DNA from: Paludibacterium yongneupense DSM 18731
GTDB taxonomy: Bacteria > Pseudomonadota > Gammaproteobacteria > Burkholderiales > Chromobacteriaceae
NCBI RefSeq assembly: GCF_000422925.1
Contig: NZ_KE383957.1
Coordinates: forward strand, 389,787 to 453,786
Length of the DNA stretch: 64,000 bases
Direction: 5' to 3'
Shown piece after piece: positions 9,301 through 18,574 of this stretch. A program made the position numbers and the translations under genes. How positions within the stretch are numbered: position 1 is the stretch's first letter; each line of letters starts with the position of its first letter. The notes beneath the pieces are model-generated. The model was not told the origin of the DNA and made no database searches. It saw nothing but the letters and a program-made list of their open reading frames with translations.

Positions 9301-10284
9301 GACCGCCTGGTCATCAAGCACCGCGGCGAAGAACTGTTCAACGTTTCGCGCGGCGAGCTGCAGCGCACCTGGTCGGAAACCAGCTACCGCATGCAGCGTC
9401 TGCGCGACAATCCGGCCTGCGCCGACAGTGAGTACCTGCTGCTGTCGGACACCAGGGCGCGCGGCTTGTATGCCGACCTCAGCTTCGACGTCCACGATAA
9501 CCCGGCCGCGCCTTTCATCAATGTCGGTGCGCGGCCGCGCGTCGCGATTCTGCGCGAGCAGGGCGTTAACGGGCAGCTCGAGATGGGGGCCGCATTCGAT
9601 CGCGCGGGCTTCGATGCCTTCGACGTGCATATGAGCGATATCATCTCCGGGCGCGTCGCGCTGGAGACGTTCCAGGGTTTGGCTGCCTGCGGCGGTTTCA
9701 GCTATGGCGACGTGCTGGGTGCGGGCGAGGGCTGGGCCAAGAGCGTATTGTTCAACTCGCGCGCGCGCGAGGCTTTCGAGCGCTTCTTTGGCCGCGGCGA
9801 TACCTTCGCGCTGGGGGTGTGCAATGGTTGCCAGATGATGTCCAATTTGTCTGCCATCATTCCGGGAGCGGAAGCCTGGCCGCGCTTCCACCGCAATGCG
9901 TCCGAGCAGTTCGAGGCGCGTTTCAGCATGGTCGAAGTCATGCCGTCGCCGTCCATCTTCCTGTCCGACATGGTGGGCAGCCAGTTGCCGGTGGTCGTCA
10001 GTCATGGGGAAGGGCGCGCGGTGTTGTCTTCCGGCGCGTCACCGATTCCAGCGCTGCGCTTCATCGACTTCGAAGGTCGCCCGACCGAAACCTACCCGCT
10101 CAACCCGAACGGTTCGCCCGCCGGTCTGACCGGCGTGACGACGGCGGATGGCCGTTTCACCATCATGATGCCGCATCCGGAACGGGTGTTCCGTACCGTG
10201 CAGAACTCGTGGCATCCCGAGGGCTGGGGCGAAAACGGAGCATGGTTCCGGATGTTCGCCACCGCCCGCAGGTGGGTGGGCTGA
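6334..10284 (+). CDS. purL: Phosphoribosylformylglycinamidine synthase (FGAM synthetase), large single-chain form
   Basis: PurL catalyses the ATP- and glutamine-dependent step FGAR to FGAM in purine synthesis. The 1316-aa protein is the proteobacterial single-chain form (E. coli 1295 aa). It has an N-terminal PurS-like region, a tandem AIRS-fold synthetase core with [16 protein letters not shown] and the repeat around [11 protein letters not shown], and a C-terminal class I glutaminase. The glutaminase shows the nucleophile in GVCNGCQM and the His-Glu pair in HPERVFR. The N-terminal [16 protein letters not shown] aligns with the usual start. It ends 3 bp from the convergent cdd gene. Confidence 0.97.
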   Translation: MSHVLKLRGGVALSQFRLEKLLAAANDAGLGGLSLVAEFWHFVESAAPLSTGEEDILARLLTYGEAPAVPAPQGELFLVTPRLGTLSPWASKASDIARHCGLPGIERIERGTAYWVSRSTPLSPDERRRLSALLCDRMTETVMSSLDDAERLFSHLAPASLATVDILEGGRAALETANTTLGLALSEDEIEYLLASFTRMGRNPSDVELMMFAQANSEHCRHKIFNARFIVDGSERDSSLFGMIRATHKAHPQGTLVAYDDNASVIEGATIGRFYPESDSHRYAFHSEPTHILMKVETHNHPTAISPFAGAATGSGGEIRDEGATGRGSRPKAGLTGFTVSNLNIPGFVQPWEVFSADRAEYGRPGRIASPLQIMLEGPIGGAAFNNEFGRPNLAGYFRTFEHMVDGEMRGYHKPIMIAGGMGNIQGRQLKKDVIPEGALLVQLGGPGLLIGLGGGAASSMDTGANSENLDFDSVQRGNPEIQRRCQEVIDRCWQMGENNPIVSIHDVGAGGLSNAFPELVNDAGRGAVFQLREVNLEQSGMSPLQIWSNEAQERYVLAILPQDRERFDALCQRERCPYAVLGVATDDGRLRVHDSHFDNDPVDMPLDVLLGKPPRMVRNVTHQEPECRLFDASRHPLQESAMRVLRHPTVADKSFLITIGDRSVGGMTARDQMVGRWQVPVADVAVTTMGFDGYRGEAMAMGERSPTALFNAAGSGRMAVGEALTNIAAASVGRIDAIKLSANWMAPAGHPGEEARLYDTVDAVSRLCIDLGVSIPVGKDSLSMKTVWQDGGEQKSVTAPLSLVVTAFAAVDDVRRTVTPALTENKDSDLIFIDLGHGRCRLGGSIFGQVWGVMNGRAPDVESPEQLVAFFNIVQSLVSEGLLLAYHDRSDGGLFAALAEMMFAGHVGVSVDLHEMVIDRQKTQRFVDDYVQSTDEAALHGRIMRVLFNEELGAVLQVRKANTADVIARFMKAGIGRELFVLGRVDGRDRLVIKHRGEELFNVSRGELQRTWSETSYRMQRLRDNPACADSEYLLLSDTRARGLYADLSFDVHDNPAAPFINVGARPRVAILREQGVNGQLEMGAAFDRAGFDAFDVHMSDIISGRVALETFQGLAACGGFSYGDVLGAGEGWAKSVLFNSRAREAFERFFGRGDTFALGVCNGCQMMSNLSAIIPGAEAWPRFHRNASEQFEARFSMVEVMPSPSIFLSDMVGSQLPVVVSHGEGRAVLSSGASPIPALRFIDFEGRPTETYPLNPNGSPAGLTGVTTADGRFTIMMPHPERVFRTVQNSWHPEGWGENGAWFRMFATARRWVG

Positions 10285-10287
10285 CGC

Positions 10288-10719
10288 TTACTCCGAGCGT
10301 GCCCGGTGTTCGGCCATGTTTTTCGGGCCGAACGCGCCGGGCAGCAGGGTGTCCAGTGTGGTATCGATGACAGCGTCGCCGTCGCAGATCAGGCGCACCC
10401 GCATTGCCGGGCCGAACTCGTTGAGTACCTGGCGGCACGCGCCGCAGGGCGTGGTCGGCTCGGGGGTCGGGGTGTAGACGCAGACGGCGGCGATTTCTTC
10501 CATGCCGCCTTGTGCGCGCGCCGTAAAAATCGCGGTGCGCTCGGCGCAGTTTGTCAGGCCGAACGAGGCGTTCTCGACGTTGCAGCCGCTGTAGAGCGTG
10601 CCGTCTGCCGTCAGGATGGCCGCGCCCACGGCAAAATGGCTGTAGGGAACATAGGCATTCTTTGCTGCCTGGCGCGCTGCGCGTTCCAGTGCAGTCCAGT
10701 CGGACAAGTTCGCTGTCAT
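10288..10719 (-). CDS. cdd: Cytidine deaminase, tetrameric type
   Basis: Cytidine deaminase converts (deoxy)cytidine to (deoxy)uridine in pyrimidine salvage. The 143-aa protein has one deaminase domain, typical of the small homotetrameric class. Zinc ligands are Cys58 in NCAERTA and Cys92/Cys95 in PCGAC; Glu60 is the proton shuttle. I chose the ATG at 10719 because a consensus TTGACA lies about 55 bp upstream. A longer reading from 10824 would run through that promoter and a terminator stem. No strong ribosome binding site is visible. Confidence 0.93.
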   Translation of the reverse strand: MTANLSDWTALERAARQAAKNAYVPYSHFAVGAAILTADGTLYSGCNVENASFGLTNCAERTAIFTARAQGGMEEIAAVCVYTPTPEPTTPCGACRQVLNEFGPAMRVRLICDGDAVIDTTLDTLLPGAFGPKNMAEHRARSE

Positions 10720-10749
10720 GGCCGGTATCCGGTTAAGTGCGGGCTGAAG

Positions 10750-10778
10750 ATATTCCATCTGGAGAAAGTTTCTGTCAA
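10750..10778 (-). promoter_or_regulatory. Predicted promoter of cdd
   Basis: On the minus strand a perfect TTGACA (10778-10773) is followed after 17 nt by GAATAT (10755-10750), a weak -10. The short leader leads to the ATG at 10719. Confidence 0.45.
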
Positions 10779-10813
10779 GCGCCGGCGAGAGACCGTCAGC
10801 GCCAAACGAAAAG

Positions 10814-10841
10814 ACACCCGCCATCCGGCGGGTGTTTTTTT
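10814..10841 (-). terminator. Bidirectional terminator after the sugar ABC/SMP-30 operon
   Basis: A perfect 9-bp stem, ACACCCGCC/GGCGGGTGT with a 4-nt loop, has an A-run on one side and a T-run on the other. On the minus strand it directly follows the SMP-30 stop codon. On the plus strand it would stop purL read-through. Confidence 0.85.
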
Positions 10842-11754
10842 AAAGCAAGTGCGAGTACTGGCAGCCGCGGGTGGCCAGCCGGATATGGTAGAGCGAACGG
10901 GTCGCCGTAATGAAGAGTTCATCCTGCTCCGGGCCGCCGAATGTGCAGTTGGAGACGCGCTCGGGGACCGGAATCTTGCCCAGCCGTCGTCCGTCGGGGG
11001 CGAGAACGACGATACCGTCTTCGCAACTGCAGAACACGCGGCCCGCGTGATCGACACGGAAGCCGTCCGGAATGCCCGGCTCGATCCGCGCGAAAAACCG
11101 TTGCCCGGCAAGCCTGCTGCCGTCCACGACATCATAGGCCAGCAGGTGGCGTCGTCCGTGCCTAGGGAAATCGACGATAGACATGTCCGCGACGTATAGC
11201 AGGCTTTCGTCGGGCGAAAACGCCAGCCCATTGGGTCGTTGCGTGTCGGTTGCCACCGCGGTGAGTTCGTCGCTCTGCGGATCGTAGCGGTAAACATAAC
11301 AGCCTATGATCTGGCTTTCCGCGCGGAAGCCTTCCTCGTCGCCGATAATGCCGTAGGGTGGGTCGGTGAACCAGATGCTGCCGTCGGATTTGACGACGAT
11401 ATCATTGGGCGAATTGAGGCGCTTGCCATCGAAGCGGTCGACCAGCAGGGTGATGCTGCCATCGTGCTCGGTGCGGCTGATCCCGCGGCGTCCATGTTCG
11501 CAGCTGACCAGCCGGCCCTGACGGTCGAGCGTGTTGCCGTTGCTGAAGTTCGATGCCGGACGCCACAGCCTGATGCTGCCGTCGCGCGACCAGCGAAACA
11601 GACGGCAGCCTTTGACATCGCTGAAGACGACGGCGTCCTCGCGTGGCAGCCAGACGGGTCCTTCCGCCCAGATGGCGGGCGACCCCAGGCAACTGAGGCG
11701 GCTGTCGTCGCGCAGCAAGACCGCGAACCCGGGGTCGTCGATCTGAATGCTCAT
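10840..11754 (-). CDS. SMP-30/gluconolactonase family lactonase
   Basis: A 304-aa six-bladed beta-propeller of the SMP-30/GNL/LRE family. Members hydrolyse sugar-acid lactones using one divalent metal. The expected metal ligands are present: Glu31 in WAEGPVW, Asn in NSPNDIVV, and Asp in PDGFRVD. I chose the start at 11754 for its GGGAG ribosome binding site. It is the last gene of the sugar ABC operon, 54 bp after the binding-protein gene, and is followed by a terminator. This suggests the imported sugar is oxidised to a lactone that this enzyme opens. No sugar dehydrogenase is adjacent, so the substrate is unknown. Confidence 0.85.
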   Translation of the reverse strand: MSIQIDDPGFAVLLRDDSRLSCLGSPAIWAEGPVWLPREDAVVFSDVKGCRLFRWSRDGSIRLWRPASNFSNGNTLDRQGRLVSCEHGRRGISRTEHDGSITLLVDRFDGKRLNSPNDIVVKSDGSIWFTDPPYGIIGDEEGFRAESQIIGCYVYRYDPQSDELTAVATDTQRPNGLAFSPDESLLYVADMSIVDFPRHGRRHLLAYDVVDGSRLAGQRFFARIEPGIPDGFRVDHAGRVFCSCEDGIVVLAPDGRRLGKIPVPERVSNCTFGGPEQDELFITATRSLYHIRLATRGCQYSHLL

Positions 11755-11808
11755 GTTTTCTCCCGTGGCGGCCCGCCGCGCGATGGTCTGCACAGTGGGC
11801 CGGGTGTC

Positions 11809-12909
11809 TTATTTCACGCCCCAGATGGCCTTGTAGTGGCCTTGGTAATTATTCTGCGGATCGTACACATTACTGCTGCCGCCATCGAAGGCGACGTTGT
11901 CGTGCGTGACCAGATGGGGGGCGGTGACATAGCCGGACGGGGCGGCCTTGCTCAGCGCACGGTTCATCTCGTCGAGCAGTTGCCAGCCGTGCAGGTGCAA
12001 AGGCTCCGGGACGGTGGCCAGCTGATGGTCGCCGTTGCGGATGCGCTGATAGGCGGTGACCGAGCCATCTCCGGCCGAAATATTGTACGGCGTCCCCCCC
12101 TTGGCCTTGCCTGCCGTTTGCAGCGAGGCGCTCATGAAGTCGAAGTAGAGGTCGTTGATGGCCAGCGAGTACTGGTAGTCGTCATGGTATTTCTGCAGCA
12201 GGCTGAACGTCATCTGCGGCATGCGGTTCGAGGTGTCGGCCAGCGGGGTGTCTATCATCTCCAGCACCTTGCAGTCGCGACACTTCTCGATGATCGCTTT
12301 CATTGCATTGGCTTTGTCCATCGCGATCTGGTAGAGCGAGTCGGTGAAGATCAGGACCTTGGCCTTGCCGTTGGACTTGGCGACGGCGAACATGGCCGCT
12401 GTCCGGGCGACCTGGTTCGAATCCGACGTCACGTTATAGCTGATGCCATACTCCGGGACCGGACCCGGCTTCGGTACGGCGTGCCAGCCTATCAGTACGA
12501 TGCCCTGGCTGGCGGCTTTCTTGAGTGCGATCCTGGCGACGTTAGGGTTCCAGCCGCCGATGATGATGCCGGCCGGCTTTTTGGCGATAGCCTGGTTCAA
12601 GGCGGCCAACTGGTCCTTGACCGAGCCGCCGCCGTCAAGAACGTCCAGCTTCCATCCCGCGACCTTGGCGGCTTCTGCCAGTCCCTGTTCGACCCCCAGG
12701 ACGCCACCGTTTTTCATATCGGAGGCGATATAGATGACGGAGACGCCGTGGCGCAGCGTCGGTCCGCTGGTCGGCCCGTCCCAGGTTTTGGCCGGGGCGG
12801 TGGCCTTGGCCACAACGGCACGCGCCTGGTCCAGAAAGGCGTCGGCATGTGCGGCCTGTCCGAGAAACAAACCTGCGACGAGTGATGTCAGTACGAGCGA
12901 GCGTTGCAT
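11809..12909 (-). CDS. Sugar ABC transporter substrate-binding protein (periplasmic, type I fold)
   Basis: A 366-aa periplasmic binding protein of the ribose/galactose class. The signal peptide ends AHA-DAF, with cleavage after about residue 22. The body shows the Peripla_BP_4 pattern: GVEQGLAEAAKVAGW, DQLAALNQAIAKKPAGIIIGGWN, and a C-terminal AINDLYFDFMSASL segment. The ATG at 12909 has AAGGA 8 nt upstream. Longer readings starting near 13725 only run through the permease gene out of frame. It is the third gene of the operon. The ligand is probably a monosaccharide but cannot be named. Confidence 0.88.
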   Translation of the reverse strand: MQRSLVLTSLVAGLFLGQAAHADAFLDQARAVVAKATAPAKTWDGPTSGPTLRHGVSVIYIASDMKNGGVLGVEQGLAEAAKVAGWKLDVLDGGGSVKDQLAALNQAIAKKPAGIIIGGWNPNVARIALKKAASQGIVLIGWHAVPKPGPVPEYGISYNVTSDSNQVARTAAMFAVAKSNGKAKVLIFTDSLYQIAMDKANAMKAIIEKCRDCKVLEMIDTPLADTSNRMPQMTFSLLQKYHDDYQYSLAINDLYFDFMSASLQTAGKAKGGTPYNISAGDGSVTAYQRIRNGDHQLATVPEPLHLHGWQLLDEMNRALSKAAPSGYVTAPHLVTHDNVAFDGGSSNVYDPQNNYQGHYKAIWGVK

Positions 12910-12920
12910 GGTGTCATTCC

Positions 12921-14009
12921 TTATTCTGTGGTGTGGGGGGTGGAATTGTTTGACGGATTGCTTTTCCTGGTCGTGGCTTTCTGTACGGACTTCTGACTCA
13001 GCAGGCGGCGCCGTTGGGCGTAGCCGGCAAAGGTGATCGACAACAACAGGGTGGCACCGTTGAACAACGGCTCGACCCAGAAGGCGCCGCCGAATTGCTG
13101 GATGCCTGCGATGCCGATGGCGAGGATGGCGACGCCGACCACGGTGCCCCATACATTGACGCGCCCCGGCTTGATGGTGGTGCTGCCAAGGAAGGCGCCG
13201 ACCAGGGCCGGCAGCAGGAAATCCATGCCGACGCTGGCCTGTCCCACGCCTTGTTCGGCGGCGACAAGCACGCCGGTGATGCCCGTCAGCACGCTCGATG
13301 CGATGAAACTGCCGATGATGTAGCGGGTGACCGGGATGCCGTTCAGGTGGGCGGCGGTCGGGTTTCCCCCGATGGCGTACATGCAGCGCCCGAGCGGGGT
13401 GTGCTCCGTCACTAACCATAGGCCTACTGCAGCGAACAAGACGTAGAACGCCGCTACCGGAATGCCGGCGATTTCGGTATGGTGCAGAGCCACGAAGGCA
13501 TCCGGCAGATTGCCGACGATCTGGCTGCCGCCCGAGTACCACAGGGCGACGGCATATAGCGCCGTCCCGGAGCCCAGGGTCGCGACGAAGCTGTCGATGT
13601 CGGCCAGCGCGACCAGAATGCCGTTGAGCAGCCCGTAGACGGCAGACAGGGCCACGACGATGGCGATCGCCAGCGGCCAGCTCAGCCCGTATTTGACCTG
13701 TAGACTGATCGCCAGGATATGCCACAGTACGATGCCGAAGCCGACATTGAGGTCGATCTTGCCGACGATCATCGGGATGGTGGCCGCGAGCGCCAGCAAG
13801 GCGATCTTGGATTTGCTGGCGAGAATGGCCTGCATCGTCAGCATCGAAGCGAAGGATGGGGTGGTGAGTGCGAACAGCAACAGCAAGATGACGGATAGCA
13901 GCAGCAAGCTGTAGCGCGAGGCCATTTCACTGGCCCATGGCATCCAGCCATCCCGTGCCGGGATGACGTTTTTCTCGAGTGCTGTCGATTTGACCGATGT
14001 TTTTGACAC
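12921..14009 (-). CDS. Sugar ABC transporter permease (RbsC/XylH type)
   Basis: A 362-aa inner-membrane permease of the BPD_transp_2 family with about 8-10 hydrophobic segments. It contains the family signature around LGRCMYAIGGNPTAAHLNGI and the GAFLGSTTIKPGRVNVWGT region. I assign a GTG start at 14009 because GAGGAG lies 6 nt upstream; the preceding TTG at 14027 has no such site. The binding-protein gene follows after 11 bp and the ATPase gene ends 51 bp upstream, so the genes form one operon. Confidence 0.87.
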   Translation of the reverse strand: MSKTSVKSTALEKNVIPARDGWMPWASEMASRYSLLLLSVILLLLFALTTPSFASMLTMQAILASKSKIALLALAATIPMIVGKIDLNVGFGIVLWHILAISLQVKYGLSWPLAIAIVVALSAVYGLLNGILVALADIDSFVATLGSGTALYAVALWYSGGSQIVGNLPDAFVALHHTEIAGIPVAAFYVLFAAVGLWLVTEHTPLGRCMYAIGGNPTAAHLNGIPVTRYIIGSFIASSVLTGITGVLVAAEQGVGQASVGMDFLLPALVGAFLGSTTIKPGRVNVWGTVVGVAILAIGIAGIQQFGGAFWVEPLFNGATLLLSITFAGYAQRRRLLSQKSVQKATTRKSNPSNNSTPHTTE

Positions 14010-14060
14010 CTTGAACTCCTCTTGCAATGGGGCGAAGCACGCCTGGTCCGTTTACATGTC

Positions 14061-15593
14061 CTACGCGGCCTCGGCGGCGGCAACGCCGCCGGCGCAGGCC
14101 AGCTCGAGCAGATTGGCGAAGCTGACGTCGTCGCCGCACAGCTCCCCCACCACGTGTCCGCGATTGAATACCAGCGCATGGTCGCAAATCAGTGCGATTT
14201 CCTCGAAGTCGGAGGACACGACGATGATGGAGATGCCGTTGTCCAGTGCCTGATTCAGGATCGCGTAGATGTCGCTGCGCGCGCCGACGTCGACTCCCGC
14301 CGTCGGATCCTCGAGGATCAGCAAGGGCGTGGCCATATTCAGCCAGCGTGCCATGACGACTTTCTGCTGGTTGCCGCCGGACAGGGCGCTGACATCGATC
14401 TCGACATTGCGCGGGCGGACGTCGAAGCGCTCCGCCATCTCTGTCGCCGAACGCGCTTCCTGCTTCGTGCCGTAGGCGGACAGGGCGGGGTGCCCGAGGG
14501 TGCAGGGGTTCAGCACCAGGTTTTCACGTACCGACATCGACATCACCAGGCTCTCTCCGAGACGGTCGCCGGCGACGAGCGAGATGCCGGCCTGTATCGC
14601 TTCGTGTGGCGAATGCAGGGAGAGGCGACGCTCGTCCAGAACGATGTTGCCGTGCGCGGCGGTACGCATGCCGAACAGGCAGCGTCCTATTTCTTCCTGC
14701 CCTGCGCCACGCAATCCGGCCAGGGCCAGCATCTCGCCACGGCGCAAGGAAAACGAAACGGGGCCGGTGTCGCCGACCACGAGTCGCTCCAGCCGCAGTA
14801 GAGTGGGGGCGCGTTCGGGGGTCGGGCGGCGCAGATCGGCGGGGGGCTCGCCGCCGACGATGGCGCCGACAAGGGTCTGCATGGTGTATTGGGAGATGGC
14901 TCCGCCTGCGACGCGAAAACCGTCGCGCATCACGCATATTTCATCGGCGATTTCCATGACTTCGTCGAGGCGGTGGGTCACGTAGATCATGCCCACTTTG
15001 CGCTCGCGCAGCCGTTGCAGAACGGTGAACAAGTGCCGTACGTCGTCGGCGGGCAGGGAGGCGGTTGGCTCGTCCAGTACCAGCACTTCGGCGTCTACCG
15101 CAATGGCGCGGGCAATGGCCAGCAAGGATTTCTCCGAGCGCGACAATTCGAAGACCCGCGCCTGCGGATCCAGGTCGATGCCGACTTCGGCCAATGCCTC
15201 GCTAGCCTTGCGCGACACGGTTGCCCAGTCTATGAGTCCGAAGCGGCGCGGAAAGCCCATGATCAGGGCCATGTTCTCGGCGACCGTCATCCACTCGATC
15301 AGGCCGAGATCTTGATGAATGAAGGAGATCGGCTGTTCGCCGCGGGTGTGCAGCGCGGCGGCAGAGGCGATTTCGCGTCCTTTGAACAGGATTCGGCCGC
15401 CGTCGTTTTTGTAAACGCCGGCCAGAACCTTGATGAAAGTCGATTTTCCGGCTCCGTTTTCGCCGAGCAGGGCGACGATTTTTCCTGCGGGCAGGTCGAG
15501 ACTGACGTCGTTGACGACGGTCTGGCTGCCGAAGCGTTTGACGATGCCTTCCATCTTGAGCAAAGTCGGTGACGGGGTATTCGGGTCCATCAT
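14061..15593 (-). CDS. Sugar ABC transporter ATP-binding protein (RbsA/MglA/XylG type, two NBDs)
   Basis: A 510-aa protein with two fused nucleotide-binding domains energises sugar uptake. The first has Walker A GENGAGKST (residues 44-52), Walker B VLVLDEPTASL and the H-loop VTHRLDE. The second has a degenerate Walker A (LAGLRGAGQEEIG), signature LSGGNQQKV and LILEDPTAGVDVG. This asymmetry is normal for CUT2 ATPases. The ATG at 15593 has AGGA 7 nt upstream; a second ATG follows at once. It is the first gene of the four-gene operon that ends with the lactonase. Confidence 0.9.
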   Translation of the reverse strand: MMDPNTPSPTLLKMEGIVKRFGSQTVVNDVSLDLPAGKIVALLGENGAGKSTFIKVLAGVYKNDGGRILFKGREIASAAALHTRGEQPISFIHQDLGLIEWMTVAENMALIMGFPRRFGLIDWATVSRKASEALAEVGIDLDPQARVFELSRSEKSLLAIARAIAVDAEVLVLDEPTASLPADDVRHLFTVLQRLRERKVGMIYVTHRLDEVMEIADEICVMRDGFRVAGGAISQYTMQTLVGAIVGGEPPADLRRPTPERAPTLLRLERLVVGDTGPVSFSLRRGEMLALAGLRGAGQEEIGRCLFGMRTAAHGNIVLDERRLSLHSPHEAIQAGISLVAGDRLGESLVMSMSVRENLVLNPCTLGHPALSAYGTKQEARSATEMAERFDVRPRNVEIDVSALSGGNQQKVVMARWLNMATPLLILEDPTAGVDVGARSDIYAILNQALDNGISIIVVSSDFEEIALICDHALVFNRGHVVGELCGDDVSFANLLELACAGGVAAAEAA

Positions 15594-16204
15594 TGTTCTG
15601 TCCTGTCAGTTCGCGACATGATCGGGTGTACGGGGAATAAATCGCACTAAATTCCACATAATGAAAGGCGATTTCAAAATTCATGCTATGCCGCGTCGGT
15701 TAGACTGTCAATTCGAGGTTCCGGCCGCGCGTAGCCCGGGTGCCAAAAGGCGCTCCCATCGCCGGGGTCGTGGCGACTATAGGCGTGCCCGATCGCCGAC
15801 AAACGATCAAGTGCAGCGCAGCATTGATCGGTTGCCGCTACTTTTGATTGCATTTGTTGTCAATGCGGTGATTTTGTGTGCGTTTTGTGTCAAATCGCGC
15901 CGTCGCCGAGCAAGGCTTGCGGTGTCTCACTTCGGCATCAAGCGTGCGCAGAGGCGGGGGGAAGCGGAGCGTTTCGTGTCCAACTCGCGCTCGGAGGGGA
16001 GGGACGCACGGCCGTGTACGTCCGGATCAAACTTTTATTAGAAAATAGTTATCAAAGACCATAATCAATATGGCAATCAATCTGCCAATCTGATAGCCTT
16101 TGTTGCAATAATTTCAGGCGGCCGGATGTCTTGCTTTCGGTCGCGGCAGCAGGCGCCAGCGTGACTGGCGACGACAATAATGGTGCCACACGGGCTAGTT
16201 TTTA
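15594..16204. other. 611-bp intergenic region between the sugar ABC operon and a sensor gene
   Basis: This divergent gap has no convincing gene; a 126-codon plus-strand frame (15661-16041) has no ribosome binding site and an arginine-rich, low-complexity product. It must hold both promoters. On the minus strand two direct repeats beginning TTGACA start at 15893 and 15863, 30 bp apart (TTGACACAAAACG and TTGACAACAAATG), a possible operator pair. The last 200 bp before the sensor gene are AT-rich. Confidence 0.4.
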
Positions 16205-18544
16205 ATGTCTAAGGGAAATGCCGAGCTTCTCGCTCCGTTGTGCCGCTTTGTAGGGGTCGGCCCCGAGCATTTTGCTGTTTTGTCACGGTACGCGCCGCGT
16301 CTGCTTATCCGACGCTCCGTTCTCGGCAAGCAGCTGTATTGGCATTTGCTGCACCATCCCGATAGCAGCGATGTTCTTGCCGCCCGTTCCGGTAGTCGCA
16401 CCGACCGATTGATCGATAGCCAGCTGACCTACTTCGAGCGCATGCTGACCCGCGCTCCGGATTCGCGCGATGTCAAGCGTGCGATGGCGCAAGGCCGCCG
16501 CTGTCATCGGCTTGGCATCAGCCTGGTGTGGCTGGGAGGTGCCTACGAACACTTCTTGTCGCATATGCTGGAGGCGGTCGAGGCGCTTGGTGCGATCAGT
16601 CATGTCAGCAAGGCGCTGGAAGAGGCCTTGCGCAAGCGCGTTTCACTCGATTTGTTGCTACAGTTGCAGGGCTATCAGGACGCGGTGGCGGCTTCGGGTC
16701 CGGCGCGTGCGACCGCACGTCTGTACGCGACCCTCAGCGGCGTCAGCCTGGCCTTGATTCATGCCACCGACCGCTCTCTGCTGTTTCAATCCATCTGCCG
16801 CATCTGTGTCGAAGAAGGCGGTTTCGGCCATGCCTGGATAGGCTGGATCGATCAAGACAGCAAGCAGGTTCGCAAAGTGGCGATGGCGGGGCAGACCTCT
16901 TGTGCGTTTCTCGAAAAACTCGATGTCTCTGTCGATGTCGCCCTGGCGTCGGGACGCGGCCCGACCGGACGCGCGATCCGTTCGTTGGCGCCGCAGGTCA
17001 TCAATAACGTCAGCCAGAGCGAGAGTCTTGCGCCCTGGCATGAGCTGTTGTTGAACGAGCATATCCAGAGCGTGCTGTCCACCCCGTTGACGATTCAGGG
17101 CCGGGCCGTTGGCGTGTTGGTGCTGTATGCCTACGAGCGCAATTTCTTCGATGATGCCAAGGTCGGTCTGGTGCGCACCATGGGCAGCGAGATCAGTCAT
17201 GCTCTCGAGCGCCAGGAAGCGCTGGAGCGCAGCCAGAAGGCCGAGACCGAGCTTGCGTTCCTGATTCAGCACGACCCGCTGACAGGACTGCCTAACCGTA
17301 TGCTGATGCAGGAGCGCATCGGTCTGCAGATGATGCGCAGCGGCGAGGGCGCGCGCATCGGGGTCGTGACGCTGGCCATCGATGGCTTCCACGAAATCAA
17401 CGCCCGGCTGGGCCACGAATCGGGCGATGTCATTTTGCGCGAAGTTGCCTTGCGCATGAGCCATCTGGCCTTGCCGCTGGGGAGCATGGGCCGGGTCGGT
17501 GCGGCGCGCTTCGTTGCCTGCACCGATAATGTCGGCGAAATCGAGCGCTTGGTCATCGATCTGCTTGCCGCGATGAACGAGCCCGTGCTGTGCAAGAGTG
17601 AGCGAGTGAGTTTCAAGGCCAGCATCGGCATTGCACTGGAAGGTGCCAACGTTGTCGACGCATCGACCCTGATGCGGCGCAGCGACCTCGCGCTGATCCG
17701 GGCGCGCGATGCCGGCGGCGGGCAGCACTGCTATTACGACGAGACGATGGACCAGGAAATCCATCGTCTGTACCAATTGCGAGCTGCATTCGCCGATGCG
17801 CTGGCCAATGATGAGCTGGAACTGTTTTACCAGCCCAAGATCAATCTCAAGAGCCATCGCATCAGCGGAGTGGAAGCCTTGGTGCGCTGGCGGCGCGACG
17901 GCAAGTTGATGGCGCCCGGGCAGTTCTTCCCTGCGATCGAGCAGACCGATCTGATGCGCGAACTGGATTGGTGGGTGCTGGGCGAAGCCCTGCGTCATTG
18001 TCATGAATGGATGACGCTCGGGCATTCGATCCCTGTCAGCGTCAATTTGTCTGCGGTGACCTTGCAGCACGGAACCTTCCTGCCCCGGCTGCAATCGCTG
18101 ATCATGCGCTACCCGTTGCCGGACGGCCATCTGGAACTCGAGGTACTGGAGTCGGTTTCGCTCAAGCAGGCCGAGGATATCGTGTACAAGCTCGAGTGCT
18201 GTCGCGATATCGGCATTTCGATCGCGCTGGACGATTTCGGTACCGGCGCATCGTCGCTGGTTCATCTGCAACAATTGCCGTTCGATACCATCAAGATCGA
18301 TCAGCGCTTCGTGCGCATGCTGCTGGAGGCGCCTGGCAACGAGGCCATCATTCGCAGCATGATCTCCTTTGCGCACTACAGCGGTCGCACCCTGGTGGTG
18401 GAAGGCGTGGAAAGCCAGCCGATCTGGGATCGCTTGCTGGAAATCGGCTGCTCGTCGGGGCAGGGGTATGCGATTTCGCCCCCGGTGTCATCCAAGCACT
18501 TGCTTGACTGGGTGGACGAGCAGGTTCCCTGCCTGCCGCTTTGA
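16205..18544 (+). CDS. Globin-GAF-GGDEF(degenerate)-EAL c-di-GMP phosphodiesterase
   Basis: A 779-aa soluble sensor protein. Residues 1-160 look like a globin-coupled-sensor domain: helical, with His101 in GRRCHRLGISLVWLGGAY at the position of the proximal haem ligand. A GAF domain follows (about 175-335; FQSICRICVEEGGFGHAWIG). The GGDEF domain (about 350-500) has lost its motif (RVGAARF in place of RxGGDEF) and should not make c-di-GMP. The EAL domain (about 515-770) keeps GVEALVRW, SVNLSA, LDDFGTG, IKIDQRF and VVEGVES and should hydrolyse c-di-GMP. An O2- or NO-controlled phosphodiesterase is the likely role. The start has no strong ribosome binding site. Haem binding is inferred. Confidence 0.8.
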   Translation: MSKGNAELLAPLCRFVGVGPEHFAVLSRYAPRLLIRRSVLGKQLYWHLLHHPDSSDVLAARSGSRTDRLIDSQLTYFERMLTRAPDSRDVKRAMAQGRRCHRLGISLVWLGGAYEHFLSHMLEAVEALGAISHVSKALEEALRKRVSLDLLLQLQGYQDAVAASGPARATARLYATLSGVSLALIHATDRSLLFQSICRICVEEGGFGHAWIGWIDQDSKQVRKVAMAGQTSCAFLEKLDVSVDVALASGRGPTGRAIRSLAPQVINNVSQSESLAPWHELLLNEHIQSVLSTPLTIQGRAVGVLVLYAYERNFFDDAKVGLVRTMGSEISHALERQEALERSQKAETELAFLIQHDPLTGLPNRMLMQERIGLQMMRSGEGARIGVVTLAIDGFHEINARLGHESGDVILREVALRMSHLALPLGSMGRVGAARFVACTDNVGEIERLVIDLLAAMNEPVLCKSERVSFKASIGIALEGANVVDASTLMRRSDLALIRARDAGGGQHCYYDETMDQEIHRLYQLRAAFADALANDELELFYQPKINLKSHRISGVEALVRWRRDGKLMAPGQFFPAIEQTDLMRELDWWVLGEALRHCHEWMTLGHSIPVSVNLSAVTLQHGTFLPRLQSLIMRYPLPDGHLELEVLESVSLKQAEDIVYKLECCRDIGISIALDDFGTGASSLVHLQQLPFDTIKIDQRFVRMLLEAPGNEAIIRSMISFAHYSGRTLVVEGVESQPIWDRLLEIGCSSGQGYAISPPVSSKHLLDWVDEQVPCLPL

Positions 18545-18574
18545 ACGCGGGTCGCGTGCGCGACCCGCGGTGCA

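Noticed and set aside
6373-10005. A 1210-codon open frame on the minus strand opposite purL
   Set aside because: It mirrors the GC-rich third positions of purL, has no ribosome binding site or recognisable domain, and is His/Arg/Gln-rich as antisense shadows are. The purL frame on the plus strand is unambiguous.
12910-13725. Extended N-terminus for the sugar-binding protein
   Set aside because: It would read through the permease gene out of frame. The ATG at 12909 has a ribosome binding site and starts a clear signal peptide.
15661-16041. Possible 126-aa plus-strand gene in the 611-bp gap
   Set aside because: No ribosome binding site, Arg/Ser-rich low-complexity product, and it spans the likely promoter region of the sugar ABC operon.
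18546-18569. GC-rich hairpin between the globin-EAL gene and prmB
   Set aside because: The 10-bp stem lacks a T-run on both strands; it may slow polymerase but is not a standard terminator.
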